A stretch of DNA of 64,000 bases, taken from assembly GCF_015350995.1 (NCBI RefSeq), contig NZ_JADKRW010000006.1:310001-374000 (forward strand), written 5' to 3'. Below are positions 16,744-24,293 of the stretch, in pieces (the first letter of the stretch is position 1; each line of letters begins with the position of its first letter). The notes under the pieces are model-generated. The model was not told the DNA's origin and ran no database searches. It was given only the letters and a program-made list of their open reading frames with translations. The translations under genes were made by a program, and so were the position numbers. The DNA comes from Curtobacterium sp. VKM Ac-1393 (GTDB taxonomy: Bacteria > Actinomycetota > Actinomycetes > Actinomycetales > Microbacteriaceae).

Positions 16744-17271
16744 ATGCGGGCGTACGTCGACGAGTCGGAGCCAGGCGGCGGACGAGATCACACGGTGTAC
16801 GTGATGGCAGCGGTGATCATCTCGGCGTCAGCTTGCGAAGCGGCGCGTGCCGACGTCCGAGCAGCGACACCGAGGCGGATGCGGAAGCTGCACTGGTACG
16901 AAGCGCTTCCTGGTCAGCGGCTCTCATGGCTCGACCTGCTGCGCCGAGCGGTCGAGATCGTCGTCGTCCGCTACGAGGGGGCCGCCGCGCGCGCCGAACG
17001 GCGACGACGCCGTTGCTTGGAGCGACTCGTCTGGGAGCTCGACGTGCGGGGCGTCACCCTCCTCGTCCTCGAATCGCGAGGGAGGGCGCGCGACGACGGC
17101 GACCGGTCGATGTTGGATGCCCTTCGACGACGAGGCGTCGGCATTCCAGTGCGACACGAGCACGTCCGCGGTGTCGATGAACCGCTGGTCGCGCTGGCTG
17201 ATCTTGCTTGCGGTGCGCACGTAGCGGGCCTCGACGACGAGGTCGACAGCACCCTTGTACGCGTGGGGTGA
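16744..17271 (+). CDS. DUF3800-like protein of unknown function
   Basis: 175 residues. It begins MRAYVDESEP with an AAVI strand after YVM, the RNase H-like start of the DUF3800 superfamily, whose first Asp-Glu pair is kept. RKLHWYE near residue 50 and LADLACG near residue 155 also fit. Such proteins occur near mobile elements and defence genes, but no partner is visible here. Base composition is slightly lower in GC than its neighbours. The function is not known and I would not assign nuclease activity without testing. Confidence 0.6.
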   Translation: MRAYVDESEPGGGRDHTVYVMAAVIISASACEAARADVRAATPRRMRKLHWYEALPGQRLSWLDLLRRAVEIVVVRYEGAAARAERRRRRCLERLVWELDVRGVTLLVLESRGRARDDGDRSMLDALRRRGVGIPVRHEHVRGVDEPLVALADLACGAHVAGLDDEVDSTLVRVG

Positions 17272-17412
17272 ACAACCCTGGGCAGCGCAAAACCCCGGTC
17301 CCGCGCTGGCTGCAGGATGCTCCGGGGCTCACTTTCGACCGAGCAGCACGCGGTCGACATATCAATGTTACGACTTCGGTGCGGATCACGTCAAGCGATC
17401 GCCGCCGTCAAC

Positions 17413-17460
17413 CCGGAACGACGAAACCGCTGTCGTGCGACAGCGACTTCGTCGTTCCGG
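17413..17460. terminator. CCGGAACGACGAA inverted repeat between convergent genes
   Basis: Arms of 23 bases, agreeing at 21, around a two-base centre. The outer part (CGGAACGACGAA) recurs at 45224-45269 in another convergent spacer. Placed to end transcription from both sides. The remaining bases of the 17272-17486 gap show no gene. Confidence 0.7.
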
Positions 17461-17486
17461 GTCGGAACAGCGGTGCGCGATCGAGG

Positions 17487-17822
17487 TCAGGCCAGATCGC
17501 GGCCCTCGCCGGCGGCCTTCTGGTCGGCCTCGGCCTCGGCCTGGCCGATGATGTCCTCGGCGGGCACCGGGTTCAGGCGGTCCCAGAGGAAGAACAGCAG
17601 GCCGCCAACGAGCATCGACAGTCCGACCCACAGGTTGATGTGGATGCCGCCGGTCTTCTCGGGGTCGGTGTCCCAGTGCACGATGCCGACGATCGTCACG
17701 ATGACGCCGTAGAGCACGAACAGGCCGCCGAGGATGCGGCGCAGGTCGAGACGACGGGTGGAGCGGACGAGGGCGGCCTTCTGCTCCTCGGTCATCGCGC
17801 CGGGGGTGGTGGTGTCACTCAT
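17487..17822 (-). CDS. small two-helix membrane protein next to the SSS symporter
   Basis: 111 residues: a charged N-terminus with MTEEQKAALVRSTRRLDLRR, two hydrophobic helices (about residues 30-50 and 62-82), and an acidic tail. It starts 19 bases after the symporter stop in the same direction, so it is probably co-translated and may be a small accessory subunit (inference). No named family is recognised. The ATG at 17822 has GGAGATCTCC upstream. Confidence 0.7.
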   Translation of the reverse strand: MSDTTTPGAMTEEQKAALVRSTRRLDLRRILGGLFVLYGVIVTIVGIVHWDTDPEKTGGIHINLWVGLSMLVGGLLFFLWDRLNPVPAEDIIGQAEAEADQKAAGEGRDLA

Positions 17823-17841
17823 GGGAGATCTCCTTCGCGGA

Positions 17842-19512
17842 TCAGAGGAACGGGAGGTACAGGACGACACAGAGGATCAGGGCGACCGTGCCGAGCAGCG
17901 CCGGCGAGCGGTACCACGCGGTGTCGGTCGCGACGGAGTCACTGTGCAGGTCGATCTTGCCGATGCCGTAGACCAGGCCCCCGAGCTCCTTCTCGTCCTT
18001 CGGCTTCGTGACCATCGACACGACGAACCCGACGACCAGGACGGTCACGAACGAGATGATCGCGCCGTACAGGGTCTCGGCGGTCGCGGTGGCGAACAGG
18101 TCCGGGTTCACGAGGTACGCGATCCAGGTGATCGACGGCGTGACGATGCCGAGGACGTAGCCCCACAGCGCGCCGGCGGTGGTCATCCGCTTCCAGAGCA
18201 GTCCGAGGATGAACACGGCGAACAGCGGTGCGTTGAAGAACGAGAACAGCGTCTGCATGTACGTCATGATGTTCGACGCCTGAGCCGCGATGAAGGCGGT
18301 CGCGATGCCGACGAGGACACCGGCGACGGTGACCCAGCGACCGGTCTTCAGGTAGTGGATGTCGGGCATGTTCGGCTTGATGTAGCGCTGCCAGATGTCG
18401 TACGTGAACACGGTGTTGAACGACGACACGTTGGCGGCCATGCCGGCCATGAACGACGCCAGCAGCCCGGTCACCGCGACGCCGAGCACGCCGGTCGGCA
18501 GGTACATCTGGATGAGCTTCGGGATCGCGTCGTTGTAGGTGAGCGAGCCGTCGGCGAACTGGTTGCCGACGACCGCCGCGGCGATGAGGCCGGGGATCAC
18601 GACGATGGCCGGGATGAAGAGCTTCGGGATGGCGGCGATGAGCGGGGTCCGACGGGCAGCAGACATGTTCTTCGCCGAGAACGCACGCTGCACCTCGGTG
18701 AAGTTGGTGGTCCAGTAGCCGAAGCCGAGGACGAAGCCCAGGCCGAGGACGATCGCGAGCCAGTTGGCGCCGATCGGGTTCGTCACGTCGCCGAAGCCGG
18801 TGCCGGCCCAGGCCTGCAGGTGCTGCACGCCCTGGGTCTCGGTGATCGCCTTGCTGAGTCCGTCCCAGCCCCCGACGCGGTGCAGGCCGACGATCGTCAG
18901 CGGGATGAGCCCCGCGATGATCACGAAGAACTGCATGACCTCGTTGTAGATCGCGCTGGAGAGCCCGCCGAGGGTGATGTAGACGAGCACGAAGCCGGCG
19001 GACACGACGATCGCCAGCCACTCCGGCCAGCCGAGCATCGCCTCGATGACGATCGCCATCGCGTAGAGGTTGATGCCGGCGATGAGCACGTTCGACACCG
19101 CGAACGCGATCGCGTTCACCAGGTGCGGGGCCTTGCCGAACCGGCGGAGCATGAACTCCGGTACCGAACGGACCTTGGACCCGTAGTAGAAGGGCATCAT
19201 CACGAGCCCGAGGAACACCATGGCCGGCACCGCGCCGACCAGGTAGTAGTGCAGGGTCGCCATGCCGATCTGGGCCCCGTTGGCGGCCATGCCGAGGATC
19301 TCGGTCGCGCCGAGGTTCGCGGACACGAAGGCCAGGCCCGTGATCCACGCCGGCATCGAGCGCCCGGACAGGAAGAAGTCCATGCTCGTCCGGACCTGTT
19401 TGCGGGCGGTGAACCCGATCCCGATGACGACCGCGAAGTACACGATGATCATCAGGTAGTCGACCCAGCCCAAGTCGAGCCGGATCCCTTCGTTCGCTGC
19501 AGCGAGAACCAT
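17842..19512 (-). CDS. sodium:solute symporter (SSS family)
   Basis: 556 residues with 13-14 hydrophobic helices. Helix 1 carries DYLMIIVYFAVVIGIGF, followed by DFFLSGRSMPAW, the standard SSS signature; WTTNFTEVQRAFSAKNM lies mid-protein as in SglT-like sugar carriers. It takes up a solute with sodium; sugar is likely but not proven. It is followed closely by a small membrane protein. It is divergent from aroQ, and the spacer has TGTGACCGTTCACA at 19582-19595, a short inverted repeat that could bind a regulator. Confidence 0.9.
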   Translation of the reverse strand: MVLAAANEGIRLDLGWVDYLMIIVYFAVVIGIGFTARKQVRTSMDFFLSGRSMPAWITGLAFVSANLGATEILGMAANGAQIGMATLHYYLVGAVPAMVFLGLVMMPFYYGSKVRSVPEFMLRRFGKAPHLVNAIAFAVSNVLIAGINLYAMAIVIEAMLGWPEWLAIVVSAGFVLVYITLGGLSSAIYNEVMQFFVIIAGLIPLTIVGLHRVGGWDGLSKAITETQGVQHLQAWAGTGFGDVTNPIGANWLAIVLGLGFVLGFGYWTTNFTEVQRAFSAKNMSAARRTPLIAAIPKLFIPAIVVIPGLIAAAVVGNQFADGSLTYNDAIPKLIQMYLPTGVLGVAVTGLLASFMAGMAANVSSFNTVFTYDIWQRYIKPNMPDIHYLKTGRWVTVAGVLVGIATAFIAAQASNIMTYMQTLFSFFNAPLFAVFILGLLWKRMTTAGALWGYVLGIVTPSITWIAYLVNPDLFATATAETLYGAIISFVTVLVVGFVVSMVTKPKDEKELGGLVYGIGKIDLHSDSVATDTAWYRSPALLGTVALILCVVLYLPFL

Positions 19513-19642
19513 TCAACATCTCCACGTCGGTGTGTTGCAGTCGACAACTCCGCCGACCCGGACGGAGACGTTACACCGAATTGTGACCGTTCACATAGCC
19601 GAGGCATGTGTTCGCCGGCGGCACCCCTCGGCCCGCGATCGC

Positions 19643-19648
19643 TAGGCT
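19643..19648 (+). promoter_or_regulatory. -10 box of a leaderless promoter for aroQ
   Basis: TAGGCT six bases before ATG 19655; no ribosome-binding site is present between them. Confidence 0.5.
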
Positions 19649-19654
19649 CGCCCC

Positions 19655-20098
19655 ATGACCGACCAGGCGCGCATCCTCGTCCTCAACGGACCGAACCTCG
19701 ACATCCTCGGGCGGCGCGACCCGGAGCAGTACGGCACCGTGACGCTCGCCGAGATCGAAGCGATCGTGCACACCGAGGCGGCCGTGCACGGGCTGGACGC
19801 CGACTTCCGGCAGACGAACCGCGAGGGCGAACTGGTCGAGTGGCTGCACGAGGCCCTGGACGACTTCGCCGCCGTGGTCATCAACCCCGCGGCCTACGCG
19901 CACACCTCGGTCGCGCTGCACGACGCTGTCGAAGCGCTGTCCGTCCCCGTCGTCGAGGTGCACCTGTCGAACACGTGGAAGCGCGAGCCCTTCCGGCACG
20001 TCGACCACGTCGCCACCGCTGCGACCGCGGTGATCGCCGGTGCGGGCGCCGACGGCTACCGCCTGGCGGTCGCGCACGTCGCGTCCCTCATCGCCTGA
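19655..20098 (+). CDS. aroQ: type II 3-dehydroquinate dehydratase
   Basis: 147 residues, exact family length. AroQ dehydrates 3-dehydroquinate to 3-dehydroshikimate in the shikimate pathway and works as a dodecamer. All signatures are visible: NGPNLDILGRRDPEQYG at the start with the catalytic Arg/Tyr loop, NPAAYAHTSVAL, and EVHLSN followed by REPFRH. The start is ATG 19655 with TAGGCT six bases upstream, so the message is probably leaderless. Confidence 0.97.
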   Translation: MTDQARILVLNGPNLDILGRRDPEQYGTVTLAEIEAIVHTEAAVHGLDADFRQTNREGELVEWLHEALDDFAAVVINPAAYAHTSVALHDAVEALSVPVVEVHLSNTWKREPFRHVDHVATAATAVIAGAGADGYRLAVAHVASLIA

Positions 20099-20128
20099 CG
20101 CGTCCGGACTCGGCCGGTCCGCGCCCCG

Positions 20129-20218
20129 CCGAGGTTCCACGACCTGCCGTCTGCGTGTCGCCGAGGTTCCACAGCGGGACGTCGGCGGCTCCGAGGTTCC
20201 GAGATCTTGGAACCTCGG
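20129..20218. repeat. composite CCGAGGTTCC repeat (two half-sites plus one palindrome)
   Basis: Between the convergent aroQ and FMN-reductase genes, CCGAGGTTCCAC occurs at 20129 and 20161, and a palindromic form CCGAGGTTCC-GAGATCTT-GGAACCTCGG at 20191-20218. The same order and spelling recur at 35044-35297, so this is a dispersed family. Confidence 0.8.
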
Positions 20219-20249
20219 GGCAAGCGAGCGGGGACCCCCGGGGCGCGGC

Positions 20250-20846
20250 TCAGAAGTCGGCGGGGCGCCGCACCTCGGTCAGGCCGGCGGTGGCGAAGCC
20301 CCCGCGGATGATCGGGATCGCCCGACGCACGGCCTGGTCGATGCGGAGTTCGAGGTCGACGTTGCCGATGTCGTAGCCGCCCTCGCGCTTGGTGAAGTCA
20401 CGCTCGTTGCCGAACACCCCGATCGGCAGCGTCGTCGACTGGAAGAACCCGAACAGCGGGCGCATCTGGTGCTCGACGAGCAGGGCGTGGCGGTCGCTGC
20501 CACCCGTGGCGGTCAGCAGGACCGGGGTGTCGACGAGGTCGTACTGCCCGATCCAGTCGAAGAACAGCTTGAACGCGCCCGAGTACGCGGCACGGAACGC
20601 CGGGCTGCCGACGACCAGCACGTCGGCGGCCTCGACGGTCTCGAGTGCGGCGCGGGTGCGCTCGGACATCGCCTCGCGTGACGTCGCCGCTCCGAGGTCG
20701 GCCAGCAGCGGTCCGATCTCGATCGTCTCGGTGCGGGCGCCCTCGATCTCCTGCCCGAGGCGCGCCACGGTGGCGGCGACCAGGGTGGACGTCCGCGAGG
20801 GGTCCGAGGGGCTACCGCTGACGCCGACGACCAGTTCTCCACTCAT
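20250..20846 (-). CDS. NADPH-dependent FMN reductase
   Basis: 198 residues with a flavodoxin-like fold. VGVSGSPSDPSRTSTL at the N-terminus binds the FMN phosphate, and VVGSPAFRAAYSGAFKLFFDW is the family core, as in MsuE/SsuE-type reductases that supply FMNH2 to two-component oxygenases. No sulfonate or oxygenase gene is adjacent. The ATG at 20846 gives the canonical start; an in-frame upstream ATG would add a 24-residue tail without family similarity. Confidence 0.85.
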   Translation of the reverse strand: MSGELVVGVSGSPSDPSRTSTLVAATVARLGQEIEGARTETIEIGPLLADLGAATSREAMSERTRAALETVEAADVLVVGSPAFRAAYSGAFKLFFDWIGQYDLVDTPVLLTATGGSDRHALLVEHQMRPLFGFFQSTTLPIGVFGNERDFTKREGGYDIGNVDLELRIDQAVRRAIPIIRGGFATAGLTEVRRPADF

Positions 20847-20921
20847 GCGGTCGATGCTCACACGCCTGCCGCCGGGGCGGTCGTCGTGTGACGACATGTG
20901 TCGGGTGCCAGGCCACACGGG

Positions 20922-20927
20922 TACCGT
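20922..20927 (+). promoter_or_regulatory. -10 box before the frameshifted MSMEG_6728-like gene
   Basis: TACCGT eight bases before ATG 20936, in the leaderless arrangement seen at other genes of the window. Confidence 0.4.
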
Positions 20928-20935
20928 CCCGCGGC

Positions 20936-21440
20936 ATGCAGACGTTCTTGCCGTACGCCGACTTCCGGGCCTCGGCCGAGGTCCTCGACGACCGGCGTCT
21001 CGGCAAGCAGCGCGTCGAGACCCTGCAGGTGATGCGGGCGCTGACGCTGCCGGGGTACGGCTGGCAGCACCACCCGGTCACCGCGATGTGGCGTGGCTAC
21101 CGTCCGGCACTGATGGCCTACCAGGAGGCGACGTGCCGCGTGTGGCTCGAGCGTGGGCACGTGGACACGTGCCTGGAGAAGACCCTGCTGGACCTCGGGC
21201 GGGTGCCGGAGGACCTGGCGGCGTACGAGCGTGGCGATCCCGCCGTGGAACGACGACGAGGCGTTGCACGAGTCCCACCGCTCGAAGCTGGTGCAGAAAG
21301 CACCGGAGCACTACCGCGGGCTGTTCCCGGCCGCACCCGACGACCTCGACTACGTCTGGCCGGGCACACCGGACACCCAGCGCGCCCCGACCGCACGCGT
21401 CACGCCACCGGCGTCCACCGCCCACCATCGCGGCGCGTGA
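20936..21440 (+). pseudogene. MSMEG_6728 / pyrimidine-dimer-glycosylase-like gene with a frameshift
   Basis: The first frame gives MQTFLPYADFRASAEVLDDR, LGKQRVETLQVMRAL and GHVDTCLEKTLLDLG up to about 21235. The expected continuation (IPPWNDDEALHESHRSKL, then PEHYRGLFPAAPDDLDYVWPG) is in the next frame, ending at the stop at 21440. One extra base near 21230-21242 explains this. The intact family has about 160-170 residues and is thought to relate to DNA-damage glycosylases. It may be a true pseudogene or a sequencing error. Its end overlaps the convergent hypothetical gene by 41 bases. Confidence 0.75.
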
Positions 21441-21690
21441 CGACGTCGGACCGGACCTCGACCAGGTCGCGGAGGCCGTGCACGGTCGCGTCGCGGACGA
21501 CCACGGCCGTCGCGTCGTCCTCGGACTCGAACCGGACGACCGCACACGGGACGCCGCGCAGCAGCCGGACGTCCTGCGCCTCGACCACGGCGTGCTCTGC
21601 GACCAGGCGGGCCGCCGCGGGCAGGACGGCGTCGGGAGTCGTGCCGGGGGCGAGCGCGCCGATCGCCAGGGTCACGCGGTACGAGGGCAT
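21400..21690 (-). CDS. small conserved-looking hypothetical protein
   Basis: 96 residues, soluble, with alternating helix/strand character: MPSYRVTLAIGALAPG at the start, then VVEAQDVRLLRGVPCAVVRFE. It looks like a ferredoxin-like or RRM-like small fold, but no family is recognised. ATG 21690 has TACCGT six bases upstream (leaderless style). It is convergent with and slightly overlaps the frameshifted gene. Confidence 0.55.
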   Translation of the reverse strand: MPSYRVTLAIGALAPGTTPDAVLPAAARLVAEHAVVEAQDVRLLRGVPCAVVRFESEDDATAVVVRDATVHGLRDLVEVRSDVVTRRDGGRWTPVA

Positions 21691-21912
21691 GCCCCGACGG
21701 TAGCGGGATCGGACGACACCGGAGCCCGCCGTGGGCTGCAGGGGATCTGACGTCGCACAGGGGGTCGACGTCGGGCTCACGGCGGGTCGCGGTGTGTGGC
21801 GGGACGCGACGACAGGGGAACGTCGCGCCCCGCTCCGGATGTCGGTCAGGGGTACCGGCATCCGGTCTGGGGCGCCGCCCGGCTCACTGGAGGAGTCGGG
21901 CGGCGTCGGACC

Positions 21913-22179
21913 TCAAGGGTGTTCGGTGTCCTCTCGGTACCGGTCCGTCTCGATCGGTGCGGGCATCGATCGTCGAGCGGCGGCGGGTCGGATCATGGGG
22001 AGCAGGGCGCTCCCGACGGTCGCGAGGGCTCCGACGGCGGCGATCAGCCCGAGTGGGGCGGTGCCGAGGTCGTGCTGCGCAGCCAGGGCGAGCGCGACGA
22101 GCGTCGCCGGCGCGGGCAGGAGCTGCACCGCGCGGAAGCGGTCGTCCTGTCGCGTCCGGGTCGTCATCACGTTTGCCAT
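21913..22179 (-). CDS. small two-helix membrane protein, hypothetical
   Basis: 88 residues. A basic N-terminus is followed by two hydrophobic helices (LLPAPATLVALALAAQ and GLIAAVGALATVGSALLPMI) and a charged tail. No family is recognised. An ATG further upstream (22236) would add 19 residues without clear sense. No Shine-Dalgarno sequence is seen, so the start and even the gene are moderately uncertain. The 21703-21912 stretch downstream shows no feature. Confidence 0.45.
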   Translation of the reverse strand: MANVMTTRTRQDDRFRAVQLLPAPATLVALALAAQHDLGTAPLGLIAAVGALATVGSALLPMIRPAAARRSMPAPIETDRYREDTEHP

Positions 22180-22272
22180 GTGGACACTCTGACGCAGATT
22201 CCGTGTCCGCAGAAGGGGGGACACGACCCCACTCATGGAGTAGAACGTCTAGTACACCAGAATGACGACGCC

Positions 22273-23406
22273 TCAGCCGAGTGCGCGGACGGTGGTCACG
22301 GCGGCCGCGACCGCCCCGACGACGACCGGCACGTCGTCGGCACCGAGGGCCCCGTCGAACGTCAGCCGCAGCGCCGTCCGTGCGACCTCGTCCGGGATCC
22401 CCAGCGCGGTGAGCACGTGCGACGCCTCGGTGCTGCCGGCCGCGCAGGCGCTGCCCGACGAGGACACGACGTCCCGCTGCTCCAGCTCGAGGAGCACGGT
22501 CTCGCCGTTCACCCCGGGGAAGCAGAACGACGCGTGCCCGGGCAATCGGTGCTCGCGGGACCCGGTGACGAACGCCCCAGGGACGGCGGCGAGCACCCCG
22601 TCGAGCACGGCGTCGCGAGTGGCGGTCGCAGCGGCCGACGCCGCGGACACGGACGCGAGCTCGAGCGCCGTCGCGACGGCGACGGCCCCGGCGACGTCCT
22701 CGGTGCCGGAGCGACGGCCCCGCTCCTGTCCCCCACCGTGCAGCAGCGGCTCGACGCGGACGCCCGACCGGACGACGAGCACCCCGGTGCCCTTCGGAGC
22801 CCCGAGCTTGTGCCCGGACAGCGACAGTGCGTCGACCCCCAGGACGTCGAGCCCGATCGGCAGCCACGGCGCGGACTGCACGGCGTCGGTGTGGAACCGC
22901 GCGCCGAACTCGTGCGCGACGGCGGCGAGCGCCGCGACGTCCTGCACCGTGCCGATCTCGTTGTCGGCGTGCGCGATCGACACGAGGGTGGTGTCCGGAC
23001 GGAGCGCCTCGCGCAGCACCACCGGGTCCACCAGGCCGTCGGGACCGACCGGCAGCACCGTGACGGCGAAGTCGTGGAACCGCGCCAGGTACGCGCAGCT
23101 CTCGAGCACGGCCTCGTGCTCGATCGAGCTCGTGACGACGTGGCGACCGCGCGGTGTGGCGAGGGCGATCCCCTTCACCGCGGTGTTCGCACCCTCGGTC
23201 CCCCCGGTGGTGAAGACGACCTCGGCGGGCCGGCAGCCGAGCACCCGCGCGACGGACGCCCGTGCGGCGGCGAGTCCCCGTGCGGCCTCGTCCCCGACAC
23301 CGTGCGTCGACGACGGGTTGCCGAAGACCCCGGTCAGGTAGGGCCACATCGCCTCGAGCACCTCACGACGCACGGGGGTCGTGGCGGCGCGGTCCAGGTA
23401 GAACAC
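22273..23406 (-). CDS. cysteine desulfurase (NifS/IscS-type) of the NAD operon
   Basis: 377 residues, PLP-dependent. The PLP lysine is in SLSGHKLGAPKGTG and the sulfur-carrying cysteine in SSGSACAAGS. It starts FYLDRAATTPVRREV, typical of the family. As last gene of nadA-nadB-nadC, it most likely supplies sulfur for the 4Fe-4S cluster of quinolinate synthase (inference from context). The GTG at 23406 follows the nadC stop by two bases, so translation is coupled. Confidence 0.9.
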   Translation of the reverse strand: MFYLDRAATTPVRREVLEAMWPYLTGVFGNPSSTHGVGDEAARGLAAARASVARVLGCRPAEVVFTTGGTEGANTAVKGIALATPRGRHVVTSSIEHEAVLESCAYLARFHDFAVTVLPVGPDGLVDPVVLREALRPDTTLVSIAHADNEIGTVQDVAALAAVAHEFGARFHTDAVQSAPWLPIGLDVLGVDALSLSGHKLGAPKGTGVLVVRSGVRVEPLLHGGGQERGRRSGTEDVAGAVAVATALELASVSAASAAATATRDAVLDGVLAAVPGAFVTGSREHRLPGHASFCFPGVNGETVLLELEQRDVVSSSGSACAAGSTEASHVLTALGIPDEVARTALRLTFDGALGADDVPVVVGAVAAAVTTVRALG

Positions 23407-23408
23407 GG

Positions 23409-24293
23409 TCAGGAACCCGCAGCCACCGCGACGTCGATGTCCAGCCCGAGGTCGAGTGCCCGGGCCGAGTGCGTGAGCGCCCCGACCGAGATGACGTCGA
23501 CCCCGGTCGCGGCGATCGCGGCGACGGTCTCCAGGGACACCCCGCCCGAGGCCTCGACGAGCGCACGCCCGGCGACGATGCCGACGCCCGTCTCGAGCTC
23601 CGCCGGCGTGAAGTTGTCGAGCATGATCGTGTCGACGCCCGCGGCGACGACGGGCTCGATCTGGTCGATGCGGTCCACCTCGACCTCGACGTGCACGGTG
23701 TGCCCGAGCCGCTGCCGGGCAGTGGTGATCGCGTCCCCGATGCCGATCCCGCTGGCGAGCAGGACGGCCAGGTGGTTGTCCTTCGCGAGCACCGCGTCGG
23801 ACAACGAGGTCCGGTGGTTGTGCCCGCCGCCGCAGCGCACGGCGTACCGCTCGATCGCGCGGAGGCCCGGGGTGGTCTTCCGGGTGTCGACGATCCGCGC
23901 AGAGGTGCCCGCAGCCGCCGCGACGTGCGCAGCGGTCACGGTGGCGATGCCGGACATGCGCTGCACCAGGTTGAGCGCCACCCGCTCGGCACGGAGCACC
24001 GAACGTGCCGACCCGGTCACGGTGGCGAGCGTGTCGCCCGCGGCGAACGAGGCGCCCTCGGCAGCGTGCACGGTCGCCCGGATCGACGGGTCGACCGCGT
24101 GCATGACCGCCACGACCACCGACCCGCCGCTCAGCACACCGGGTTCGCGGGCCGCGAGCGTCGCCGTCGCGGTCGTCTCGGCAGGGATGAGCGTCTCGCT
24201 GGTGACGTCGCCCCACGGCGCGTCCTCTTCCAGCGCGGTCTCGATCACGCGGCGCAGTGCGTGCGGCGGGATGGTGCCGGGGTCGATGGTCAT
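23409..24293 (-). CDS. nadC: nicotinate-nucleotide pyrophosphorylase (carboxylating)
   Basis: 294 residues, the family length. It converts quinolinate and PRPP to nicotinate mononucleotide, CO2 and pyrophosphate. The active-site run TRKTTPGLRAIERYAV then CGGGHNHR is intact, as are EVEVD and DNFTP near the C-terminus. ATG 24293 overlaps the nadB stop by four bases (ATGA), so the operon is coupled. Confidence 0.95.
   Translation of the reverse strand: MTIDPGTIPPHALRRVIETALEEDAPWGDVTSETLIPAETTATATLAAREPGVLSGGSVVVAVMHAVDPSIRATVHAAEGASFAAGDTLATVTGSARSVLRAERVALNLVQRMSGIATVTAAHVAAAAGTSARIVDTRKTTPGLRAIERYAVRCGGGHNHRTSLSDAVLAKDNHLAVLLASGIGIGDAITTARQRLGHTVHVEVEVDRIDQIEPVVAAGVDTIMLDNFTPAELETGVGIVAGRALVEASGGVSLETVAAIAATGVDVISVGALTHSARALDLGLDIDVAVAAGS

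Noticed and set aside
19582..19595. TGTGACCGTTCACA as a Crp/GlxR site
   Set aside because: The half-site spacing is 4 bases, not the 6 expected for Crp-type operators; kept only as a short inverted repeat.
17734..20376. 880-residue plus-strand reading frame
   Set aside because: Antisense shadow of the sodium:solute symporter; the overlap with aroQ also excludes it.
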